Shown one piece after another: positions 36,494-47,698 of a stretch of 64,000 bases of DNA. The stretch comes from Streptomyces sp. DH-12. GTDB lineage: Bacteria > Actinomycetota > Actinomycetes > Streptomycetales > Streptomycetaceae. A model generated the notes under the pieces. The model searched no databases. It was not told where the DNA came from and worked only from the letters and a program-made list of their open reading frames with translations. A program made the position numbers and the translations under genes. Within the stretch, counting starts at the first letter, position 1. Every line of letters begins with the position of its first letter. The stretch covers positions 6,642,501 through 6,706,500 of the forward strand of contig NZ_PPFB01000001.1 in assembly GCF_002899455.1 (NCBI RefSeq), in the 5' to 3' direction.

Positions 36494-37399
36494 TTGTCAG
36501 GTCGGGTGCTCTCGCCTCGCAGCGACACGGTCCACCCGGAGCGGGTGACCCCGAGAGCGCCCTTCGGCTCCCGAAAGGCCGGGCTCTTGCCGCACCGTTC
36601 CGACCGTTCCCCTTCTTCCCCCGCCCTCCCGTCCCGTGACGCGGTCGCGGCCACGCTGCGCGCGGCGGGCTGCGTCTTCGCCGAGGACGAGGCCGACATG
36701 ATCCTCGCCGCGGCCGGGGGCGACCCGCGTGCCGTCGACGCGATGGTCGCGCGCCGCGCCGCCGGACTTCCCCTCGAACTCGTCGTCGGCTGGGCCGAGT
36801 TCGGAGGCCGGCGGATCGTCGTGGAGCCGGGCGTGTTCGTGCCGCGCCGACGCACCGAGTTCCTCGTCGAACAGGCGCTCGCCCGGGTGCCGGACGCGTC
36901 CGTGGTCGTGGACCTGTGCTGCGGCTCGGGCGCGGTCGGCGCGGCTCTGGCGGCCGCGCTCGGCGCCGTGGAGCTGCACGCCGCCGACATCGACCCGGCC
37001 GCCGTGCGCTGCGCCCGCCGCAACGTCGGGGTCCTCGGCGGGCGGGTTCACCAGGGCGACCTGTTCGACGCGCTGCCCGCGCGGCTGCGCGGCCGGGTGG
37101 ACATCCTCGCCGCCAACGTCCCGTACGTGCCCAGCGACGAGATCGCCCTGCTCCCGCCGGAGGCCCGCGACCACGAGCCGCGCGTCGCCCTCGACGGCGG
37201 CGCGGACGGCCTCGACGTCCTCCGCCGGGTCGCCGCGGAGGCCTCCGCCTGGCTCGCCCCCGGCGGCTCCCTCCTGATCGAGACGAGCCCCCGCCAGGCC
37301 TCGACGGCCCTCACCACGTTCTCCCGGGCGGGCCTCGGCCCTCACCTCGCCGTCTGCGAGGACCGCCACGCCCAGGTGGTGATCGGCACACGGCCGTGA
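36494..37399 (+). CDS. PrmC/HemK-like protein N5-glutamine methyltransferase
   Basis: A protein of up to 301 residues with the PrmC layout: an N-terminal helical part (AAGCVFAEDEADMILAAAGG, then RAAGLPLELVVGWAEFGGRR), then FVPRRRTEFLVEQAL, the SAM motif VVVDLCCGSGAVGAALAA and the catalytic NPPY-type motif seen here as ANVPYVPSDEI. It may methylate a glutamine in a release factor or ribosomal protein, but the main prmC is normally next to prfA, so this is probably a paralogue. The start is uncertain: TTG 36494, GTG 36546 and TTG 36588 are all possible. Confidence 0.8.
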   Translation: MSGRVLSPRSDTVHPERVTPRAPFGSRKAGLLPHRSDRSPSSPALPSRDAVAATLRAAGCVFAEDEADMILAAAGGDPRAVDAMVARRAAGLPLELVVGWAEFGGRRIVVEPGVFVPRRRTEFLVEQALARVPDASVVVDLCCGSGAVGAALAAALGAVELHAADIDPAAVRCARRNVGVLGGRVHQGDLFDALPARLRGRVDILAANVPYVPSDEIALLPPEARDHEPRVALDGGADGLDVLRRVAAEASAWLAPGGSLLIETSPRQASTALTTFSRAGLGPHLAVCEDRHAQVVIGTRP

Positions 37400-37871
37400 G
37401 GGGCGCGGTGCTGTCCCGGCGCGCGGTCACGGGCGGCGGCCGGCCGCGTGACCCGGGCCGCCGCCGGGAGCGCACAGGCGTCCCGGGGAACGGTCCCCGG
37501 AAGGCGGACCCCGGCCGCGTGCACGCGCCCGGCACGCCAGGGCTGCCGGTGAGGCGCCCGCCCTCGTGCGCGAGCGCGGCGTGCGCGGACCCGGTGTGCT
37601 CGCGGGCCGCCCGGCAGGCGTCCGATCACCGCACGGGCCGGGGCGCCCGCCGGGATCGCCCTGTCACGGCGGCACGGCCTCCGTACCCCTGGGGACGGGC
37701 GGCTCCCGGACCGCGGCCCACGCTCGCGGCGCGCCGGGGTCGCCCGACGGCGCCCGGCCGGCCCTCGGCGGCCGGCCCGGTGGGCGGTCACGGCGTCCGC
37801 TGTCCGGCGCGGGCCGGGATGCCGCCGTGGACGACCCCGCGCGGGGCACGTCCCGGAGGCGCCCCGCGCCC
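37400..37871. other. Intergenic region without a recognised gene
   Basis: About 470 bases between two convergent genes. Open frames exist on both strands because of the high GC, but none has a start with ribosome site or a recognisable protein pattern. It probably contains terminators only. Confidence 0.4.
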
Positions 37872-39941
37872 TCAGTCCGCCGGCGCCGTGACCCGTGCGA
37901 TCAGCAGGGCCACGTCGTCGAAGTTGTCCGGCTCGTGCAGGGTGCGCAGGAGGAGTTCGCAGACCTCGTCCAGGGAGTCGGCCGGGGTGTCGAGGAGGGC
38001 GAGGAGGCGGTCGAGGCGGGCGTCCAGGGGGTCGCGGCGGGTTTCGACCAGGCCGTCGGTGTAGAGGACCAGGCGGTCGCCGGGCTCCAGGTCGACCGTG
38101 GTCGTCGAGAAGGCGACGCCGCCCACGCCCAGCGGCACCCCGGTGGGCAGGTCGAGCAGCTCGGGCGTGCGGCCGGCGCGGATGCGGACCGGGGGCAGAT
38201 GGCCCGCGTTGGCGATGACGCAGCGCCGCTCGCGCGGATCGTGAACGGCGTAGACACAGGTGGCGATGGCCTCGTCCAGCTCCACGGTGATCCTGTTCAG
38301 GTGTGCGAGCAGCACCGCCGGGTCGAGTCCGAGAGACGCCAGGGTGTGGGTCGCGGTGCGCAGCCGGCCCATGGTGGCGGCGGCCGGGATGCCGCTGCCC
38401 ATCACGTCGCCCACGACGAGCGCCGTACGGTCGTCGTCCAGCGGGATCACGTCGAACCAGTCGCCGCCGACCTCGCTGGTGGCGCCCGCCGGCTGGTAGC
38501 GGGAGGCGACCTCCAGCCCGCCCGTCACGGACGGATGGCTGGGCAGCAGGCTGCGCTGGAGCGTGAGCGCGGTGTCGCGGGCGTTCTGGTACCAGCGGGC
38601 GTTGTCGATCTGCACGGCCGCCCGCGAGGCCAGCTCCCGCGCCAGCAGCAGGTCGTCCTCGTCGAACGGCCGGGGGTTGCGGGTGCGGATCAGGTCGATC
38701 GCCCCCAGCACCTCCCCGCGCGCGATCAGCGGCACGGCCAGGTACGAATGGACGCCCGCCCGGGCCAGTATCTCGGCGGCCTCGGGGGAGCGGGCGATCC
38801 GCAGCAGGTCCTCGTCCTTCACCTGCGCCACCATCACCGGCAGCCCGGTGCGCACGCACTCCGTGATCAGCCGGTCCGGCGCGTACCGGATCACCCGGCC
38901 CGGCGGGTCGGCGGCCGGCAGCACGTCGGACGTGTCGATCCAGCGCACCGCCAGCGCTCGCATCAGCGCCGGCTCGGCCGGGCCGAGGACGCTGCGCCGG
39001 CCCCGCGCGACCGCGTCCAGCAGGTCCACCGCGGCCGCGTCGGCCAGTTCCGGCACGGCCACGTCCGCCAGTTCGCCGGCCGTGCGGTCCAGGTCCAGCG
39101 TGGTGCCGATCCGCGCGGAGGCGTCGGCGATCAGCGCGATCCGGCGGCGCGCCGTCTCCGCCTCGGCGTTCGCCCGCCGCTGGTCGGTGATGTCCACCAC
39201 CGACACGGCCACCCCCAGCACGGTGCCGAGCACGTTCTCCAGCCGGTACAGGGACACCGCCCAGGCGTGCTCCCCGTCCGGGTCGGCGGGGGTGCGGCCG
39301 GTCATCGACCGGTCGACCAGCGGACGCCCGGTCCGCAGCACCTCCTCGGCGGCCTGCTCGACCGAAGCCGCGTCCACCAGCGGGAGCACCTCGCGCATCG
39401 TGCGGCCCAGGTGCTCCTCGGCCGGCAGGCCGTTCATCCGCTCCAGCGCCGGGTTCACCGACACGTACCGCAGACGGGAGTCCAGGACGGCCAGCCCGAT
39501 GGGGGACTGGGCGACGATCCGGGTGGACAGTGCCACGTCCCGCTCCAGCCGCCGCACCGTCGACTGGTCGACCGCGAGACCGAGGGCGTACACCTGCCCC
39601 CGGTCGTCCAGCAGCCGCATGTTGCGGAACTCCACCAGCCGGGTCCCGCCGTCCTTGTGCCGGATCGGGAAGGCGCCCGCCCAGCTCCGTCCGGTGCGCA
39701 TGACCTCGGAGAACAGCTTCTTCACCAGGTCGAGGTGTTCCTCGTGCACCATGATCCGGGCGGCGTACCGGCCCAGCGCCTCCCGCGCGGAGTAACCGAA
39801 CAGCTCCTCCGCCTGGGGGCTCCACAACACGATCCGTCCCTCGGCGTCCAGGACGACCGAGGCGACGCGCAGGACGTCGAGCAGCCCGCTGGGGCGCACC
39901 GGACCGTCCCCGCCGGCCGGGAGTGACCACGCTGCGCTCAT
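37872..39941 (-). CDS. PAS/GAF-domain PP2C (SpoIIE-type) serine phosphatase
   Basis: A 689-residue signalling protein. Domain order: PAS (about 25-130, VVLDAEGRIVLWSPQAEELF), second PAS (about 140-265, IVAQSPIGLAVLDSRLRYVS), GAF (about 280-440, with HSYLAVPLIARGEVLGAIDL), then a PP2C/SpoIIE phosphatase (about 470-685). Metal-binding aspartates lie in GGDWFDVIPLDDDRTALVVG, GDVMGSGIPAAATMGRLRTA, GDRLVLYTDGLVE and EPDNFDDVALLIARV. Such proteins dephosphorylate anti-sigma-factor antagonists, feeding stress or developmental sigma factors. No kinase partner lies next to it. Confidence 0.93.
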   Translation of the reverse strand: MSAAWSLPAGGDGPVRPSGLLDVLRVASVVLDAEGRIVLWSPQAEELFGYSAREALGRYAARIMVHEEHLDLVKKLFSEVMRTGRSWAGAFPIRHKDGGTRLVEFRNMRLLDDRGQVYALGLAVDQSTVRRLERDVALSTRIVAQSPIGLAVLDSRLRYVSVNPALERMNGLPAEEHLGRTMREVLPLVDAASVEQAAEEVLRTGRPLVDRSMTGRTPADPDGEHAWAVSLYRLENVLGTVLGVAVSVVDITDQRRANAEAETARRRIALIADASARIGTTLDLDRTAGELADVAVPELADAAAVDLLDAVARGRRSVLGPAEPALMRALAVRWIDTSDVLPAADPPGRVIRYAPDRLITECVRTGLPVMVAQVKDEDLLRIARSPEAAEILARAGVHSYLAVPLIARGEVLGAIDLIRTRNPRPFDEDDLLLARELASRAAVQIDNARWYQNARDTALTLQRSLLPSHPSVTGGLEVASRYQPAGATSEVGGDWFDVIPLDDDRTALVVGDVMGSGIPAAATMGRLRTATHTLASLGLDPAVLLAHLNRITVELDEAIATCVYAVHDPRERRCVIANAGHLPPVRIRAGRTPELLDLPTGVPLGVGGVAFSTTTVDLEPGDRLVLYTDGLVETRRDPLDARLDRLLALLDTPADSLDEVCELLLRTLHEPDNFDDVALLIARVTAPAD

Positions 39942-40194
39942 CCCACGCCCCGCCTTCGCCGAGTCCGCGGCACGCCGTCGCCGCGCCGCCGTCCCTTTGT
40001 TGTACCGCGCGCGAGGGCGATTTTCCGCCGCTCCTGTCGTCCGGTTCCTGCTCTCATCCCATCCTGGCCGGTGTCCGCGGCCGCGTCATCGCGGAAGGGG
40101 CGTGCGGGGGGCGCGGGTAGTGCGTTCCGGCGTCCGGTGCTTTGCTGAAGGAGGGCGGGGGGACGGTGGTGCGACCACGGAAGGAGCGATCACG

Positions 40195-40566
40195 ATGGTC
40201 AACGAGCCCACGCACCCGGAGTCCGTGTCGGTCGAGATCAGCGGATGCGGCAAGGACGACGCCCGGATCGTCTTCGACACGCTGTGCGCGTGCTTCTCGT
40301 CGGACCGGTGCTCCGACGACATCCCCGAGGAACTGCACGCGACCCGGCCCACGGTGTGGCTCGGCACGTTCGACGTCGCCGACGCGCGCGAAGGGCGGGC
40401 CCGCCCCGCGCGGCTGTCCTCCTCGGTCGAGGCCGACGTGTACGGCGGCTACTGGGCGATCGACCGGTTCCGCACCACGCTGGACGACCTGTTCCGCGTG
40501 AGCGAGCTGAGCGGGGCCTCGGGCGACCAGGAGCGCGAACTGCACGTCCGCCTCGAGAGCAGGTGA
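40195..40566 (+). CDS. Conserved hypothetical protein
   Basis: A 123-residue soluble protein (SVEISGCGKDDARIVFDTL, CACFSSDRCSDDIPEELHAT, VWLGTFDVADA, EADVYGGYWAIDRFRTTLDD). Start ATG 40195 has AAGGAG a short distance upstream. The mix of short strands and helices resembles small Streptomyces proteins of unknown function. I recognise no catalytic motif. It is followed by the operator of the next operon and is not part of it. Confidence 0.65.
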   Translation: MVNEPTHPESVSVEISGCGKDDARIVFDTLCACFSSDRCSDDIPEELHATRPTVWLGTFDVADAREGRARPARLSSSVEADVYGGYWAIDRFRTTLDDLFRVSELSGASGDQERELHVRLESR

Positions 40567-42690
<2,124 letters not shown>

Positions 42691-42721
42691 GGAGGGCGCG
42701 GCCCGTCCCTAGGATGAGCGC

Positions 42722-43279
42722 ATGTCACTCCCGCACGCGATCCTCACCGCCCTGCTCGAGAAGCCGTCGTCGGGGCTGGAGCTGACCCGCCGCTTCGACC
42801 GGTCGATCGGCTACTTCTGGTCCGCGACGCATCAGCAGATCTACCGCGAGCTGGGAAAGCTGGAGGCCGAGGGCCTGATCCGGGCCCTCCCCTCCGAGCA
42901 GCCCGCGCGCGGGCAGAAGAAGGCGTACGAGGTGCTGCCGGCGGGCCGGGAGGAACTGGCCCGCTGGACCGCCGCGTCCCAGGACCCCAAGCCGCACCGC
43001 GACGCGCTGCTGCTGCGGCTGCGCGCCGCCGCGGTGGTCGGGACGGCGGGCCTGGAGGCGGACCTGCGCCGCCACCGGGAGCTGCACGCGCGGCAGTTGG
43101 AGACCTACCAGGAGATCGAGCGGCGTGACTTCCCGCCCGGCAGGGACGAGCCGGAGGACCGGCTGCGCCATCTGGTGCTGCGGGCCGGCATCGACCTGGA
43201 GACCTTCTGGACCCGGTGGCTCGACCACGCCCTCGCGGAGTTCGCCGGGCTCCCGGACGTGCCGGAACGGCGGGATTAG
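42722..43279 (+). CDS. PadR-family transcriptional regulator
   Basis: A 185-residue regulator: N-terminal PadR winged helix (MSLPHAILTALLEKPSSGLE, LTRRFDRSIGYFWSATHQQI) with YRELGKLEAEGLIRAL and the wing QKKAYEVLPAGREEL, then a helical dimerisation domain (LHARQLETYQEIERRDF, LRAGIDLETFWTRWLDHALA) of the long PadR-s2 type. It lies just downstream of the reductase and most likely binds the palindrome at 40602-40621 to repress the operon until an aromatic or enone ligand is present. Confidence 0.9.
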   Translation: MSLPHAILTALLEKPSSGLELTRRFDRSIGYFWSATHQQIYRELGKLEAEGLIRALPSEQPARGQKKAYEVLPAGREELARWTAASQDPKPHRDALLLRLRAAAVVGTAGLEADLRRHRELHARQLETYQEIERRDFPPGRDEPEDRLRHLVLRAGIDLETFWTRWLDHALAEFAGLPDVPERRD

Positions 43280-43402
43280 ACGCCTGCGCGCGGGTGGGCG
43301 AGGGCTGGTCGCGCAGTTCCCGCGTCCCTGAGGGGCGCGGGGAGGGGCGACGCCGGCCACCCGACCGGAGCGCATCGGACGTGACGGCGGCCGGCGCCGG
43401 GT

Positions 43403-43939
43403 CTACAGGTGGCGCGGGCGGGAGGCGTTGCGCCGGCGCAGGTACCAGACGGTGCCGAGGACGCCGGCGCCGACCAGCGCGCCGCCCGCCACCGCGGTGA
43501 CCGTGCCGTAGTCCTCCGAGGCGCCGCCGACACCCCCCATCACACCGCGGGACGGCGACGCCGTGGGGGAGACCGAAGGGCTGGACGACGGGGACACGAC
43601 CACGGACTGGGTGCCCGCGGTGCTGCCGTTGGAGCACACCACGATCACCGTGTACGTGCCCGCGCCGACGTTCGACCAGGCCGCGGACTGCCCCGCGGAC
43701 GTTCCGGACAGCGCCACCTGGCGGCCCTGCGAGAAGTTCGCCTGACCGCTGCCGAGCAGCGAGGCGGTGCCCCAGTGGCCGTTGATCTGGCTGCACGCGG
43801 AGGTGCTCACCGAGACCGTGTTCCCGGTGGTGCTGACGGAGATCCCGTCCGCGGCAGCCGGTCCGGCCGGCAGCAGGGCGAGCGCGGCGGCGGCTGCCAC
43901 GGCCGGTCCGGGACGGAGCAGAGGCTTCGAGATGCTCAT
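43403..43939 (-). CDS. Secreted, C-terminally anchored protein of unknown function
   Basis: A 178-residue exported protein. It has a signal peptide (LLRPGPAVAAAAALALLPAG, cleavage after AAA), a beta-rich domain with two cysteines (STSACSQINGHW and YTVIVVCSNGS, likely a disulphide), a Ser/Pro linker (SPSSSPSVSPTASPS) and a C-terminal membrane helix (AVAGGALVGAGVLGTVWYLR) followed by basic residues. The arrangement is that of a surface-displayed small domain. I recognise no family function. ATG 43939 is well placed. Confidence 0.75.
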   Translation of the reverse strand: MSISKPLLRPGPAVAAAAALALLPAGPAAADGISVSTTGNTVSVSTSACSQINGHWGTASLLGSGQANFSQGRQVALSGTSAGQSAAWSNVGAGTYTVIVVCSNGSTAGTQSVVVSPSSSPSVSPTASPSRGVMGGVGGASEDYGTVTAVAGGALVGAGVLGTVWYLRRRNASRPRHL

Positions 43940-44111
43940 GTGGACTGCCTTCCGGCGGCACGGCCGGCGGTACATCCCTTGCGCCGCCGAGGTCGGGGAG
44001 CGCCCGTGCCGCCACGACGCCAGCCAACGGGCAGCCCGGCCGGGGCGCACCCCGGTCGCATCCGGGCAGGTGACGACGTCCTCCGGGCGGCTCAGCGAGG
44101 ATGTGCCGGGG

Positions 44112-45116
44112 TCAGCCGGCGGCGCCCGTCGTCACCGTGCGCTCGGCCGAGAAGGCGCCCCAGGTGCCGTCCGGCAGCAGCGGCCTGATCCGCACCCGGT
44201 GCGTGACCCCCGCCTCCTCGCCCGCGTAGAAGCGGTACGTCGCCCGGTCGCGCGGCGCCTCGCCGCCGTACACCAGCGAGGTGACGGGCCGTCCGTCCAG
44301 CCGGACCTCGTACTCGGTGACCGTCCCGTCCACGCGCGGCGGCACCCAGGAGAGCACGATGTAGTACGCCCCGCCCGAGCTCCGGGCCGTCGCGCGGAAG
44401 TCGGCGGGCGCGGTGGCCGTGGCACCGCCGTCCGCGCCGTCGGCGGTGGTGAGGCGGACGACGCGGCCGGGCGGCGAGAGGTTGTCCGCGGCGTCCCGCG
44501 CGCGGACGGTGAAGGAGTACCGGGTGCCCGGGCGCAGCCCCGTCACCACGGCGGCCGTCTGGTTCCCGCCCACACTGTGGATCTTCGTACGCCCCTGGTA
44601 GAGGTCGTACGACACCACACCGCGGTCGTCCCGTGCCGCGGACCAGGAGAGCTGGGCCGCCCGGCTGCCCGCCGCCCGTCCTTCCAGGTCCCCCGGAGCG
44701 GTGGGCGGCCGCGTGTCGGCCCGCGCCGCCGCGGGGGTCGTGGCCCGCACCTCCCGGCTGGGCGGACCGAGCCGTCCGTCCGCGTCCCGGGCCCGCACCG
44801 TGAAGACGTAGGTGGTGGCGGGCCGCAGCCTGGACACGTCCACCATGTGCGTGGCAGCGGGCACTTCCTTGACCCTGGTGTCTCCCCGGTACACCTCGTA
44901 GCCGGTCACCTCGGAACCGGCGGGGGCGACCCGGTTCCACATGACGTGGACGCTGGTGGCGCTGCCCGCCTGTGCGGTGACGCCCGTCGGCGCTCCGGGC
45001 GGCCGTTCGCCGCCGGTGTCGTCCGGTCCGCCCCAGCGGCAGGAGACGGCCAGCAGCACGACCGCGCAGAGCGCGAGCAGGCGACGCGATGACGCGGTTG
45101 GGGGAACGCCACGCAC
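44112..45116 (-). CDS. Lipoprotein with three fibronectin type III domains
   Basis: A 334-residue lipoprotein. The start is GTG 45116 behind GGGAGGCG. The N-terminal hydrophobic segment ends in the lipobox LLAVSC, so the cysteine is lipid-modified and the protein is fixed outside the membrane. Three FN3 modules follow: PGAPTGVTAQAGSATSVHVM..., PPTAPGDLEGRAAGSRAAQL... and APADFRATARSSGGAYYIVL.... The first two end with the usual TTYVFTVRARDADG or TRYSFTVRARDAADN strand. FN3 modules in actinobacteria act as spacers or carbohydrate-binding partners, and a chitosanase gene lies divergent to it. Confidence 0.85.
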   Translation of the reverse strand: MRGVPPTASSRRLLALCAVVLLAVSCRWGGPDDTGGERPPGAPTGVTAQAGSATSVHVMWNRVAPAGSEVTGYEVYRGDTRVKEVPAATHMVDVSRLRPATTYVFTVRARDADGRLGPPSREVRATTPAAARADTRPPTAPGDLEGRAAGSRAAQLSWSAARDDRGVVSYDLYQGRTKIHSVGGNQTAAVVTGLRPGTRYSFTVRARDAADNLSPPGRVVRLTTADGADGGATATAPADFRATARSSGGAYYIVLSWVPPRVDGTVTEYEVRLDGRPVTSLVYGGEAPRDRATYRFYAGEEAGVTHRVRIRPLLPDGTWGAFSAERTVTTGAAG

Positions 45117-45507
45117 GACTTCGCCTCCCGAGAATCCACGCCGGACCGGCCCGCATAAAGGTCCGTACCAATATGGGCCTACTGGCGCGTTCACATCAAG
45201 AGGGTGATGCGGGCCGGCTGCCGCGCCGCGTTGCGTATCCTGAACGCTGAACGGGGCGAACCGCCTTTGAACCACGGCGTGTTCGGGCCCGGGGCGCGGA
45301 CCGCTGTCGTCGCTGATCCCGCGCCGGTACGGGTGGCTGGACGGCCCGGGTCGACGCGCGCCCGGGTCTCCGGCGCCTTCCGTCTCCACCGGTCCTGGAG
45401 GGCCCGTCCGGGTCCTTTCGGGGCGGTCACCCTCCTTGCGGCGGGGCGAAATGGGGCAAAGTGCCCTGGGTGTGCGTCCCCGTCCCCGACGAGAGGCTTC
45501 CCTGACC
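45117..45507. promoter_or_regulatory. Divergent control region between FN3 lipoprotein and chitosanase
   Basis: No gene is seen in this 390-base gap. AT-richer DNA lies at 45150-45180 and around 45235-45260. The 16 bases at 45157-45172 (AAAGGTCCGTACCAAT) are an imperfect palindrome loosely similar to the DasR-type operator found before chitin/GlcNAc genes (about 11 of 16 positions). That resemblance is tentative. Confidence 0.35.
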
Positions 45508-46542
45508 GTGTCCCGTGTCCAGACGCTCACCGTCGCCGTGGCCGGCGTGGCACTGCTGGCCCCCTCGGCGTCCTCCGCCGCGGAGTCGGTCCACATCCGT
45601 CCCTCCGGCACCGAGGCGCGGCGCGTCGCCTCCGGCCCCGCGGCCCGCCCGGCCCTCCCGGCCGCCTTGCCGCGCGTCGCCGTACCGCACCGGGGGCGCG
45701 CCGAACCGGTCGCCCGGGACAGGACGCGGGAGGCGCTGACGCCGGGGGCGGCACCGGGCGGTTCCGCGACGCCGGGTCCCGCGGCTCCCGGCACCGGAAG
45801 CCCGGGCGCCGCCGTTCCGGGCCCGGTGACCCCGGATCCCGCGCCCGTCGACGCCGCGGCTCCGGCCCCCGCCGCCCCCGCCCCGGCCATGCCGGCCCCC
45901 GCGGCCTCCGACCCCGCGCCGACCGGCTCCGATCCCTCCGCCCCCGCGCCCCCCGCCCCCGTCACCGCGGCCGACCTGCTGGCCAAGGTGAGCGGCTGCG
46001 TCCCCGTCTCCCGGGGCCGGTACCGCAAGGACCGCGGCACCGCGGCCACCGTGCCGGTGTGCGGCACGCGCGACGCGGTGTTCTGGAAGGCCGACATGGA
46101 CATCGACTGCGACGGCCGCCCGAGCCGCCGCTGCAACGCCCGCACCGACCCGTACTTCTCCTCCTCCACGGCGTTCGCGCAGTCCGACGGACGCGCGCTC
46201 AGCTCGGAGAAGCTGCCCTACGTCGTGGTCCCCGCGCCCAGCGGCATCTGGGACCACCGCGACCACGGCGTGCGCGGCGGATCGGTCGCGGCCGTGGTCT
46301 ACCGCGACCGGGTCAGCTACGCGGTCGTCGGCGACACCGGCCCGACCGACATCATCGGCGAGGCCTCCTACGCGGCGGCCGCGTCCCTGGGCATCGACCC
46401 GGACCCGCGCTCCGGCGGCGCCCCCTCCGGGGTGACGTACATCGTGTTCAAGGACAGCCGGGTCACCCCGCTGGAGGACCGGGAGGCGGCGGAGGCCCAG
46501 GGCGCGCGTCTCGCACGGGAGTTCGTCGACTCCGCGGACTGA
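45508..46542 (+). CDS. Secreted GH75-family chitosanase
   Basis: A 344-residue exported protein. GTG 45508 follows GAGAGG and begins a signal peptide (VQTLTVAVAGVALLAPSASS). A long Pro/Ala/Ser linker (about residues 85-160) precedes the catalytic domain. The domain reads LLAKVSGCVPVSRGRYRKDR, AVFWKADMDIDCDGRPSRRC, DPYFSSSTAF, LPYVVVPAPSGIWDHRDHGV and YAVVGDTGPTDIIGEASYAA. These are the signatures of fungal/bacterial glycoside hydrolase family 75, where the first catalytic acid is the Asp in the DMDIDCDG stretch and the second the Glu in GEAS. It should hydrolyse chitosan outside the cell. Confidence 0.85.
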   Translation: MSRVQTLTVAVAGVALLAPSASSAAESVHIRPSGTEARRVASGPAARPALPAALPRVAVPHRGRAEPVARDRTREALTPGAAPGGSATPGPAAPGTGSPGAAVPGPVTPDPAPVDAAAPAPAAPAPAMPAPAASDPAPTGSDPSAPAPPAPVTAADLLAKVSGCVPVSRGRYRKDRGTAATVPVCGTRDAVFWKADMDIDCDGRPSRRCNARTDPYFSSSTAFAQSDGRALSSEKLPYVVVPAPSGIWDHRDHGVRGGSVAAVVYRDRVSYAVVGDTGPTDIIGEASYAAAASLGIDPDPRSGGAPSGVTYIVFKDSRVTPLEDREAAEAQGARLAREFVDSAD

Positions 46543-46553
46543 CGCGCCGTACG

Positions 46554-46593
46554 CGCCCCCACCCGTACGGGCCCGCCCCCACCCGTACGGGCC
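46554..46593. repeat. Two tandem 20-bp units with palindromic cores
   Basis: CGCCCCCACCCGTACGGGCC occurs twice in a row (46554-46573 and 46574-46593), followed by the first bases of a third copy. Each unit contains the perfect 10-base palindrome CCCGTACGGG. The position, between the converging chitosanase and DhaM genes, suggests a terminator-like role. Confidence 0.75.
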
Positions 46594-46598
46594 CGCCC

Positions 46599-47018
46599 TC
46601 ACGTCTTCCGGTAGTCGTACGCCTCCGAGGCCGCCGCCGCCACCGCGTCGAGGTCCGCGCCCGTGGAGGCGGTGACCACCGCGGCCACCGCGCCCTCCAG
46701 GAACGGCGCGTCCACCAGCCGCGTGTTCTCGGGGAGTTCGTCGCCCTCGGCCAGCAGCGCCTTCACGGTGAGCACCGCGCTGCCCAGATCGGTCAGCACC
46801 GCGACGCCCGCACCCCGGTCCACGGACGCGGCCGCCGCGGCGATCAGCTCCGCGCTGGTGCCCAGTTCACCGCTCCCGGTGCCGCCCGCGGGGGCGACCG
46901 GCACCGACGCCCCCGCACCCGACAGCCCCTGCGCCAGCTCCGCCACCGAGGACGCGACCGCCGCGCTGTGCGACACCAGGACGATCCCGACCGGCTTCTC
47001 CCCGCTCACCTCACTCAC
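46599..47018 (-). CDS. dhaM: Dihydroxyacetone kinase phosphotransfer subunit
   Basis: A 139-residue EIIA-mannose-type protein that hands phosphate from the PTS to DhaL. The phosphorylated histidine lies in GIVLVSHSAAVASSVAELA; the glycine-rich loop VAPAGGTGSGELGTSAEL and AVLTDLGSAVLTVKALL are typical. It is only the single-domain form, without HPr- or EI-like extensions. It overlaps dhaL by eight bases and is the last gene of the dhaKLM operon. Confidence 0.9.
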   Translation of the reverse strand: MSEVSGEKPVGIVLVSHSAAVASSVAELAQGLSGAGASVPVAPAGGTGSGELGTSAELIAAAAASVDRGAGVAVLTDLGSAVLTVKALLAEGDELPENTRLVDAPFLEGAVAAVVTASTGADLDAVAAAASEAYDYRKT

Positions 47019-47634
47019 CGCCGTCCGCCTCCCCGTCGCCGGGCGCGGCGTCGAGCAGCGCGGAGACCAGCAGCGCCGCCGAGGTCGCGCCGGGATCCTG
47101 GTGCCCGATGCTGCGGTCGCCCAGATAGCTCGCCCTGCCCTTGCGGGCGAGCATCGGCGTCGTCGCGGCCGCGCCCTCCCGCGCGGCGTCCCGGGCGGCG
47201 GCGAACGACTCGCCGAGCGCGTCCACCGCGGGAACCAGCGCGTCGATCATCGTCTTGTCGCCCGGCGCCGCGCCGCCCAGCTTCATCACGGCGTCCACCC
47301 CGGCCCGCAGCGCCTCGGCGAGCTGCCGCCGGTCCACCTCGGTCGCCTCTCCCAGCGCCTTCCCGGTGCGGCGCAGCAGCGTCCCGTACAGCGGACCGGA
47401 CGCGCCGCCCACCGTCGACACCAGCAGACGCCCGGCCTGGGTCAGCACCGCGCCGGGCGTGGCGGGCGGCTCCTCGTCCAGAGCGTCCTTCACCGCCCGG
47501 AAGCCGCGCTGCAGATTGCTGCCGTGATCGGCGTCCCCGATCGGCGAGTCGAGGGCGGTGAGCCGTTCCGCCTCGCGGTCCACGGATGCGGCGGCGGCCG
47601 TCATCCAACGACGGAAGAAGTCGGCGTCCAGCAC
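47011..47634 (-). CDS. dhaL: Dihydroxyacetone kinase ADP-binding subunit
   Basis: A 207-residue helical-barrel protein that holds ADP as a cofactor and phosphorylates dihydroxyacetone bound on DhaK. The start is GTG 47634 behind GAGGAG. The metal/nucleotide-binding motif LDSPIGDADHGSNLQRGFRA and the second motif GGASGPLYGTLLRRTGKALG, then PGDKTMIDALVPAVDAL, are characteristic of the DhaL fold. It lies 64 bases after dhaK and overlaps dhaM. Confidence 0.93.
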   Translation of the reverse strand: MLDADFFRRWMTAAAASVDREAERLTALDSPIGDADHGSNLQRGFRAVKDALDEEPPATPGAVLTQAGRLLVSTVGGASGPLYGTLLRRTGKALGEATEVDRRQLAEALRAGVDAVMKLGGAAPGDKTMIDALVPAVDALGESFAAARDAAREGAAATTPMLARKGRASYLGDRSIGHQDPGATSAALLVSALLDAAPGDGEADGGE

Positions 47635-47698
47635 GGAAACTCCTCGCGTGATAGAGAGCCGGGGCACCGGCCCCGGTGTGGATCAACCCCGGTGTGGA

